Origin: Baffinella frigidus
Taxonomy: Eukaryota; Cryptophyceae; Cryptomonadales; Baffinellaceae
Direction: 5' to 3'
DNA: 11,463 bases
Assembly (NCBI GenBank): GCA_026770585.1
Contig: MU647081.1
Span: 11,313 to 22,775 of the forward strand
A model generated the notes under the pieces. The model was not told the origin of the DNA and ran no database searches. It worked only from the letters and a program-made list of their open reading frames with translations. Below, piece by piece: positions 1 through 7,700 of this stretch. Within the stretch, counting starts at the first letter, position 1. Each line of letters opens with the position of its first letter. The translations under genes were made by a program, and so were the position numbers.

Positions 1-74
1 GGGGGGGGGGGAGCGAGATTTCAGGAGTGACTGCGGGAGGGACTGAGGAAGGGACCGAGGGAGAAGTAGCTCAC

Positions 75-202
75 CTATCCACGTCCGTGAGCACCGAGAG
101 GCACGTGCCCACGTCCGCGCAGACATCCACCACCACCATCCCCGTGCCCACGCGCCCTGACCGCGTCTGCCGCTGCACCCGCTGCCCCTCCCCGAGCTGC
201 AC
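75..202 (-). CDS. START-like gene, exon 2
   Basis: A 128-nt exon on the minus strand between an acceptor (ACACCAG|GTGCAG, AG at 204-203) and a donor (GATAG|GTGAGC, GT at 74-73). It begins in phase 0 and ends in phase 2. It encodes 42 codons plus two bases and contains GTGMVVVDVCADVGTCLSVL, the segment that suggests the SRPBCC fold. The plus-strand frame over the same bases is a shadow. Confidence 0.6.
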
Positions 203-1225
203 CTGGTGTAGGGGTGAGTGGTTAGGGATTAGGGATTAGGGTGTAGGGTGTAGCGTGTGGGGTTTCGGGTGTAGGGTGTAGGGTTTCGGGTATAGGGTTT
301 AGGTTGTAGGGTTCAGGGTGTAAGGTTTAGGGTTTAGGGTTCAGGGTGCAGGGTTTACCAGGTCCCCCGCGCTGAGCTCCGGGAGCAGCGGCGGCCCTTT
401 CCGTACCCCCGCGTCCCCCCCCTTCCCGGCGGCCAGGGCGTCCGCTATGCTCGTGCTCGTCGCAGTCCGCGGCTCCGCGGGCTGCGAAAACGCGCTGCTT
501 CCCGTTTCAGGGGTAATGGCGGCCTGGAGGGGGAGGGGGGCGACTGTGGGAGAGGAGTAGGAGGGGGGGAGGCTGGCTGCGCCCGTGGTGGGGAAGTAAT
601 TGGCGGAGGAGGAGGAGGAGGACGCGGCGAGAGATGCAGGGTCTGTGGAGAAGCTCTCGACCGCGAGCGCGATGCGGCGCGACCACAGCACCTTGGCGTC
701 GTCCTCCTCGAGCCTCTCAGGCGGGATGAGGAGCGCGGCGAGCGCACGCGCCAGCCGCCGCGACCCGAGCAGACGCTTGCGTGCGATTTTCTTCATCTTA
801 TCGCCGGGGACGTCGCGCTTCATTTCCATAAGGTGCAGCGGCGACGTTGGCGCACATCTTAATGGCCGCGCGCATGCTCCCAGCGGTAGGCTTGAGCTGA
901 GTCTTGAAGGCATGAACCCGGTGGATGGTGACACGAACGCTGAGTGCCGGGGCGAGGCAGCTGTGCCGACCGTGGCAAGTGCCAGCACAGCGACTGCTGA
1001 AATGGCAGCGCGCAGGCTACCTTTTTGGCGCCCGTGCCCCCGCCTGCTGGCGGGGCGCAGCAGCTGTGCTGACAGCCCGGCTGCCGAATCTGCAGCCTCC
1101 TCTGGTCCGTGAGCTCCCCAGCGCCCGCGCGCATGTTCTCCACGACCCAAGCCCAGCACGCTCGGTCGTCGCGACGCGTCGTTGTGTCCATCCCCTGTAG
1201 GGAGGTGCGCTGGATGGGCAGCCAT
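75..1225 (-). CDS. Partial gene, START-like (SRPBCC, polyketide cyclase/dehydrase type) protein, 5' part
   Basis: Two exons (1225 or 913 down to 359, then 202 to 75) join in phase 0 across a GT-AG intron on the minus strand, and the second ends at a good donor, GTGAGC. The joined protein has a low-complexity N-terminal half rich in Ala, Ser and Pro. It runs into a segment with GRVGTGMVVVDV, then CLSVLTDVDR, at the end of exon 2. That pattern (a strand with VVVDV, then VLTDxxRY) resembles the beginning of coenzyme Q-binding/polyketide cyclase START-like domains of plants and algae, which bind lipids or other hydrophobic ligands. The rest of the domain would lie left of base 1. An Ala/Ser/Arg-rich N-terminus would fit an organelle transit peptide, but this is inference. 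The start codon is unsettled. The gene is head-to-head with the kinesin. Confidence 0.55.
203..358 (-). repeat. Intron 1 of the START-like gene: CCCTAAA-like array in sense orientation
   Basis: The 156-nt intron consists almost entirely of degenerate 7-mers. On the plus strand these read TTTAGGG, GTGTAGGG and GATTAGGG, so on the transcribed minus strand they are CCCTAAA-like. The donor GTAAACCCTG is itself a variant repeat unit, and CCCTAATCC units sit just before the acceptor. The kinesin introns have the same make-up in their own sense orientation. Confidence 0.85.
359..1225 (-). CDS. START-like gene, exon 1 (5' limit uncertain)
   Basis: An open minus-strand frame runs to the donor CTG|GTAAAC (GT at 358-357). 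In-frame ATG codons lie at 1225-1223, 913-911 and 829-827. The part from about 829 onward looks most protein-like: MKKIARKRLL, then PPERLEEDDAKVLW, a poly-Ser stretch (about 600-620) and SAGDL at the splice site. Further upstream all three minus-strand frames are partly open because of high GC, so a different upstream exon joining here is possible. The region 870-960 also reads plausibly in another frame (KPTAGSMRAAIKMCANVAA), which would need a splice or frameshift to join. Confidence 0.5.
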
Positions 1226-1645
1226 CCCGTGCACGCCCTGGTTAACGGCCTCGGGTCGTGAACAGGCGCTAATGATCCGAGGAGCGCTGCGTGGACCGCT
1301 TCGGCGGGCAAAGAGATGCGTAGAGTGCCGAATTGGGCAGACGGAGACTGGGGCGCAGCCTTTCGGGAGAAGGTAGAGGGGGGGCGACTGGAACGCTTGA
1401 AAGCAACGAACGGGATCTAAAGAGCAGACCCTTGGGTGTGTGCAAAACGGCCCTCAGGTTGCGAGGCTCGGAAATTGACTTTGAAGAAAGTGGCAAAAGA
1501 TTTTTTACCGTTGCACGCCCAGAGCAACTTGAATTTTGGTGAAAGGATTCGTGACACCAGGACGCAGCGTCCATCCACAGTGCCAGGAGGGCGCCCAAGG
1601 GAACAGGTAAGCTCCAAGGAGCAAGGAGGGCGGTCTGGAGACGTC
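1226..1645. other. Divergent intergenic / 5' region
   Basis: This stretch lies between the START-like gene (leftward) and the first candidate kinesin exon (rightward). No convincing exon, TATA box or known motif was found. Several GC-rich frames are open on both strands but none resembles a known protein. A strong donor-like site (AACAG|GTAAGC) sits at 1605-1606, so a 5' non-coding kinesin exon ending there is possible. The region may hold a shared promoter for both genes (inference). Confidence 0.4.
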
Positions 1646-1723
1646 ATGGGCATCTGGGATGGGGACACGCACTCGGTTCGAGTCCCCACAGCCCCCCCTC
1701 CCTCAGGCAGCGACCCGACTTCG
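1646..1723 (+). CDS. Kinesin candidate first exon (ATG to donor)
   Basis: ATG at 1646 opens 26 codons ([20 protein letters not shown] then GSDPTS). They end in phase 0 at TCG|GTGCGA and can be joined in frame to the [10 protein letters not shown] exon. A short variable N-terminus before the first motor strand is normal in kinesins. There is no homology to confirm it. Alternatives are an earlier donor at 1605 (in the same frame but without an ATG), or a start within the exon 1 frame upstream of 2043. Confidence 0.35.
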
Positions 1724-4700
1724 GTGCGAGGAACCCTTAGCAGATAAACATCCGCACTGAAGTTGTCTCCCTTTGGAAGATACGCGATGCCGCCTCGGTA
1801 CCCCCCGTGCCCGCAGCTCGTTGTAGCAGTGCACGCTGCGGAGGCGCCTTCCGCGACCCTCCCCACAGAAGTGCTTCTTCGAGCCACGCTCGCATGTAGC
1901 CCTCTGCCTTTCTGGCTGTTTCGGAACAGGCGTTGACATCGCACCACAGCCGTGGCTGGAGGCACGTCCGAAGCCTGGCTCTGCTGCCGCTGACATCTTG
2001 TCGAGACGTTGCGAGGGTCTGAGCAGCGTGCCCCCACGGCAGGTCCGCGTTGCGGTGCGCTCGCGCCCGCTCTCTGCGCTCGAGAAGGTTCGCACCGCCC
2101 CTTCCCCTTGCTGGGCCACGAACAACAGCCGGATCTGCCAGAGAAGGAGCAGGAGGCAGGGAATGACAGGTGAATGCTGCTGGGCAGAAGGAGGAGTCCA
2201 AGAATTGCGTGCAGCTGCTGGACCATGGGCAGATCAAACTCGGGGACAAGTAAGCCGCCTGCCCTCCACCGTGCACCATGTCCATCCATTCGCGAACAAA
2301 CCGAGCTGGTGGAGGGGGGGAGTCGTCCGGCGACCTCCCTCAGAAACAAATTCGGAATGATAGCAGTACTTCGAGAAATACTTCACTTTGGAGGGGTTTT
2401 GGGGTGGTTGGACCGTGCGGTTTTGCAGAACGGCAGAAGGTGCACATGCACAGAGGTGCCACATTTTCTGTCTCGGGAGACGCTGTGGATCTGTCCGGTT
2501 CGTGCGAAAGAGGTTGCATGCTCCTGCATAGGCAGCCCTGGAGGGGATGCGGGGATCTTTGCCCGGGCAACGCTCTTCCGCGAAGCCGATAGGCAGCCAC
2601 CTCGAATAGCCTAGCTCTGTTTCACTCGGGTTGACTAAATCGATTGTGTCCTTTGATTCGACCCACATCGTCAAAAGTCTACTTTTTCAAGGGAATTTAT
2701 CAACTTTTGGCGAACCGTTGCGATTCGGGCTCGACATTTTGTCGAGCCCGATTCAAGTGGAGCAGAGCTAGGAATAGCGGATGCGATCCACAAGAAGCTC
2801 TCCCGCATGAAGCACGTGCGCCGCTTGCACGACCCCTGACTGGTGCCACGGGGTGTGTCGCGAGCTCTTCAACGCGTTGATTTCGTTGATTTCGTTGATT
2901 TCGTTGATTTCGTGTTTATTAAACAGGATTGTCGGTGTCAGCCCACGCCCTCCCCAAGCAAGTCAACGCGAGCACTTTTATCTCAGAAAAAGGATTTTTA
3001 AATTCGTTTTCTGAAGTCAACCCCCCTTCAAATTTGTCAGCTTATGCGCAGAGAAAAGAATAAGTTGACGAATTTGTACAGGAATTGACTTAAGAAAACG
3101 AATTTTAAAATCCCTTTCCTGAGATAAACTTGGCCTCGGAGGGCTAGCGGTCACATCTGGGATCGTTGTGTGTCCCCGGTGGGAGTAGGTAGCTATGCGG
3201 CGACCAGCCCACCGCTGAAATCAACTACTTCTACTGGTTTGCCAATCCACGATTTGCACCAGGGGGTACCGGAAAGCGGTAGACCCTGGTACATATCCGC
3301 CAGTCCCAACGATCAAAAACAGTTCACTCCAGAGGCCAGGTGCCGGGTGGAAAGAGATGCGCCAATCGCCGCCTCGGGGATTTTTGTTTTTGGTTGCTGT
3401 TTTTTGGTGGCGTGGTGCGAATCCCTGGTTGGGCAAAAAAGTTGACTTGGTACGGCAGGTGGTTCAAGCTCTGTCGCGGCGCGTTGCGCCGCAGGCTCCT
3501 TACCCCTCAAGCCTAACCCCCGCACCAGGGAATTCACATTCGACCAAGCATACGACGGTGCGAGCCGGCAAGCAGACATCTACACAGACACAGTGCAGGA
3601 GCTGGTGACGTAACCCACCCCCCTAAACCCTGAACCAACCATTAGCCCTCGATCCTAAACCCGAAACCAACATTCAGCCCAAACCCTGGAACTCGAAACT
3701 CTGAAACCCAACCCCCCCCAAAAGGTTGTGGGGTTCCTCGACGGGTACAACGCCACAGTCCTTCTGTACGGTCATACAGGCTCGGGCAAGACCTTTACCG
3801 CGGGGTTCTCGCCCACCCCTCTCCACCCCTCGCCGTGGTTACTTTACATGAGGAGGCCTGGGTCTGCCTTGGGGGTTAGACAGACGAAAGACGTCAAACT
3901 CGACGTCAGAAACAAAAACGCCAACACCCAACGCACAACACACAAAGACCCCACACTCAAAGCAAACCCCCAAACTCAAAGCAAACCCCCAAACTCAAAG
4001 CAAACCCCCAAACGAAACTCAAAGCAACCCCCCGAACGAAAAACACACAAAGACCCCACACTCAAAGCAAACCCCCACACGAAACGCAGGACTGCAAGCG
4101 TGGGCATCGTCGAAGAGGAGGACCAAGGCATCATCCCGCGCGCTATCTGCCAGATCTTTGAAGAGGTTCCTCCCAAACCCCAGCCCTGTCTCCGTCTGTT
4201 TGGCCTCGCCAATATTTTGGGCCCGGATATCTCGCCGTCCAAAGTTGACGGATTGGTCCCACGTACCATGTCAACTTGAGGATAGACGGTTAACCCGAGT
4301 GAGGCGGTGCTAGGCATGTTTGACGAGGTTGCACAGCATTCTCCCGTACCCACCACTCTTGACTGAAGCAGGGACGCTTTACACCAGGACGAGATCTGAG
4401 GAGGGTTTTCTCCAGGAAAAGGGAACATCCGTCATCCGCGTGGTGGACTGTCGGTTCTGGTCCTGGATGGCCGGATCTGAAACGCGCTGTGCAAACGCCT
4501 ATCCCTTAAGTGACCAGGCCTCCAAATTTGGGGGCCTGAGGTCATAAGCTGGTCCTAGGGCCCTACGGTAGGGCGTATGCGCCTACTGGCCACTTAAGGG
4601 ACACCCTACACCAGGTTGCGGATCGCCAGAGCAAGAACCCGGGCACCATCTATAAGGTCTCCCACCCCAATCATGCAAAAAGCTTACGTTAACGGAGTAG

Positions 4701-7700
4701 TAACTTTGGTACAAAATTTATAATGGAAAAAATTCTTGGGCTTTAAAAGTCCTGAAATTGCTTTTAAAATCGTTTTAGAGCTTGCAAGCCCACGTTAACC
4801 GACCCCTTAAGGGGTCCGTTAACGTAAGCTTCTCGCATTACCAAGCCCACCTCCTGATCTGACGGGACAATCTGTCATTCTGTCTCTCACTCACTCACTC
4901 ACTCGCTCTATCTGTCACTGTGCCAGTTCGTCATTCAGTGTCTAGCAGAGACACCAACCCCAGGATCAAACCCGTACACCAGCAGCGTGGCCTCCTTGCA
5001 TCATCCACCTTGCGCCGACGTTGTACCTCACAGCGTGCTCAACCAGAGCCGTGTACCTCATGACCTTGTGATCCGAGGGTTTAGGGTTTGGGGTGTAGGG
5101 GGTAGGGTTTAGGGTTCAGGGTTCAAGGTTTAGGGTGTGGGGTTTAGAGTTTACCAGAGCGGAGACGCCGTTCGCGCGGTTGAGCTCGCGGGGGTTTCCG
5201 AGGCGTATTCCCGGGAACTTCTTCTTCTTATTGACCGTAATTATTAGTAAACACCGATTTGTACTGCAAAATTTGAATTTAAAACACTACATGTCCAAAA
5301 GAGTCCATCTAGAAGTTCGCAATCTCGCTAGTTCGAAGTTCGCTTTGGCCAAGTCCTACCAGATTGGCTCTACCTCAGCCTCATGACCTTGTGATCCGAG
5401 GCGTGTTCCCGGGAACTTGTTCTTCTTATTGAGCCTTAATTCAGAAGAGCCCCCCTCGGAAACTGTCTGCAATGGCAGGTGCTAGTGAGAGAGAGAGATG
5501 CTTCATTGAATTGGGGAAGTACATTTGAGCGGGATTACAGAAAACTCTGAACCTGTGGCCCATACGGACAGATCTCTTCCGGTCGAGTATTTGAATCAAA
5601 TACGATTTCTAGGACCTGGCAACGAAAATTACTACACAATTGGTTCATAAAAGTAATAGTAAAACCCGGTGATTAGTAAATTTCGTTGCCAAGTATCAAA
5701 TTTCGTTGCCAAGTATCGTATCTGAGTCAAATACTCACCGCGGTTAGATCCTGGTGTCGTTCATCGAGATCTACAACGAGGAGATCAAGGACCTGCTCGA
5801 CCCGAACAACCGGGCAAACGGCTCCAAGGGAGCGCGGTCGAATGGCTCCAAGGGCGCCCTGCCAAACGGCTCCAAGGGCAAGCCGATCTCGCTCTGCAAG
5901 GGGCCCAACAACTCCATCCAGGTTGCGAGCCCCCCATATGAATTTCTAGATTATCGCCGTGCAGTTTCTTAAAAGGTGTTGCTGTTGACTAATTCTAGTG
6001 ATCCCAGGCTTTGCCCCCCCCCCCTTCCGCGGCGGTGTTTCTTCTGGATTTTATCTCAGAAAAGGGATTTCTAAATTCGTTTTCTTAAGTCAACCCCCCT
6101 TCAAATTTGTCAACTTATGCGCAGAGAAAAGAATAAGTTGACGGATTTGTACAGGAATTGACTTAAGAAAACGAATTTAAAAATCCCTTTTTTGAGATAA
6201 GATTGTCGCATGGTGTTTCCGCACAGGCGGTCGGGATCATTGAAGCAAACGTCGGAGGGGTATCCCTTAAGTGACCATAGGGTGGTTATTCGCCCTAACT
6301 CGCCCTAGGCAGGTCCTAGGGCCCTACGGTAGGGCGTAGGAGCCTACTGGTCACTTAAGGGATACCGAGCAGAAATAACGCTACTCACATGCCCGCCGCC
6401 GCCTGGAGTGCGGGAACAAAATACGTGACTCAAGAAGTTGCCAAGCTGTTTCACGGTTTCAAGTTGCCAAGCTGTTTTACTGAAACCGCGTGGCAACTTC
6501 TTGATTCACGTAATTTTTCCCCGCACTCCAAACGGTGGGCATCTCAGAAGCGTTATTTCCGCGCGATTCCCCATGCAACAAAAATTACTACACAAGCGAT
6601 GAAAGAGTCGTGACCGAAAGATCATGTGTAGTAATTTTCGTACATTTTGGGAACTCCCGAGCATTTAATTTAAATACCTGACCGGGTGAGATTGACGCAT
6701 GCTGTGTTCCCACGTAAGGCGGTCGGAGTGATCGAGGCACACGTCGAGGGGTACGAAGCAATGTTCGCCTGTCTCAAGAGGGGCTCCGTATGCCGCAGGT
6801 CCCCTTCCGCAACCCCACTTTGTAGCTCTGCCTGAATAAAACTGGGCCCCCCATAAAATCATTGTAGATACCCTTTTGCACCAGATTTCCTCGGCTGAAT
6901 GTATTTTATGGCGAGCCCGGTTTTACTCAGGCAGAGTTGGACCTTTTGGATCTAGCGCTGGATCCGTTCGAACCTGTGATTCCAGGTGCGTTTCACATAG
7001 ATGTCGTGTCGCTGAAATGGTGTGTGTGTGTGTGTGTGCGTGTGTGTGTGTGCGTGTGTGTGTGTGTAAAGTGGTGTGTGTGTGTGTACGAGCATAACTT
7101 TGAAATTCCGAAACCCGAAACCTGACGAGCAGTGTGGGGAGCACTTCGATGAACTCGGTCTCCTCGCGGTGACCATAAACCCTAAACCCTAAACCCCAAA
7201 TCCCAAATCCCAAACCCTAAACCCTAAACCCAAAAACCTAAATCCTAAACCCGAAACCCGAAACCCGAAACCCGAAACCCGAAACCCGAAACCCGAAACC
7301 CGGAACCCTGAACCCGAAACGCAGGTCGCACGCCATCTTCACCGTCACCATCAAGCAGGTCCCGCACACCCCACGCCCAGTAGGCGAGGTACCCTTTTAT
7401 GGTCAACTAAACCCCGAACCCTGAACCCTGCAGCCTAAGCCCTCAGCCCTACATCCCAAACCCTAAACCCTAAGCCCCAAATCTTCAGCCCTAAACCGTA
7501 AACCCCAAATCCTGAACCCTGAGTCCTAAAACCTAATCATCAACCCGCCTAAGCCCCTGCCCCTTAACCCCAGCCACCCGCCTCCCGAACAAAACCAAAT
7601 CGACATTTTCGTTATCCGCACTGCCTCAAAAATGCCCCCCGCCTTTAACTATTCCCCACCGGCGCTTGTGCGAAGACTATTAGTCAACTCCTCTCGTGCG

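Larger units (their letters stand above)
2250..3528 (+). other. Kinesin intron 2 (1279 nt), element-rich
   Basis: No gene was recognised inside. It holds a 163-bp palindromic element (2610-2772), a TTGATTTCG repeat with a dispersed downstream sequence (2877-2960) and a 150-bp MITE (2978-3127). Stretches 2250-2604 and 3132-3528 show no recognisable feature. Confidence 0.75.
4440..5747 (+). other. Kinesin intron between exons 6 and 7 (about 1.3 kb), element-rich
   Basis: Holds a family B MITE (4502-4601), a 164-bp palindromic element (4674-4837), a CTCA microsatellite (about 4887-4910), a telomere-repeat insertion (5078-5197) with its empty-site copy (5379-5444), and a palindromic element ending 11 bp before the acceptor (5585-5736). 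No recognised gene. If the mini-exon is not real the intron starts at 4166. Confidence 0.7.
5922..6718 (+). other. Kinesin intron 7 (797 nt), nested elements and decayed exon copy
   Basis: In order: a poly-C run (about 6015-6025), MITE A copy 2, a decayed duplicate of the start of exon 8, MITE B copy 2 inside that duplicate, a 188-bp palindrome, a short palindrome, then the true exon 8 acceptor. Bases 5922-6046 hold nothing recognised. Confidence 0.8.

Noticed and set aside
27-239. A plus-strand open frame rich in Thr/Pro
   Set aside because: It has no ATG and lies over the minus-strand exon that has splice sites and the VVVDV segment; judged a shadow.
600-1112. A 170-codon plus-strand frame (poly-Glu, Ala-rich)
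   Set aside because: It mirrors the minus-strand exon 1 in GC-rich DNA (poly-Glu is the reverse of poly-Ser) and has no domain resemblance.
1417-2349. A 310-codon open frame on the minus strand opposite the kinesin 5' end
   Set aside because: Its protein is Ser/Arg/Pro-rich with no recognisable domain. It overlaps the [10 protein letters not shown] and [11 protein letters not shown] exons on the other strand. High GC explains the openness.
2726-2750. Rho-independent-like terminator hairpin
   Set aside because: It is a perfect stem but sits inside a palindromic element in a eukaryotic intron, and bacterial terminator logic does not apply.
6876-7097. A Cys/Val-rich protein frame
   Set aside because: It is a translation of the GT microsatellite.
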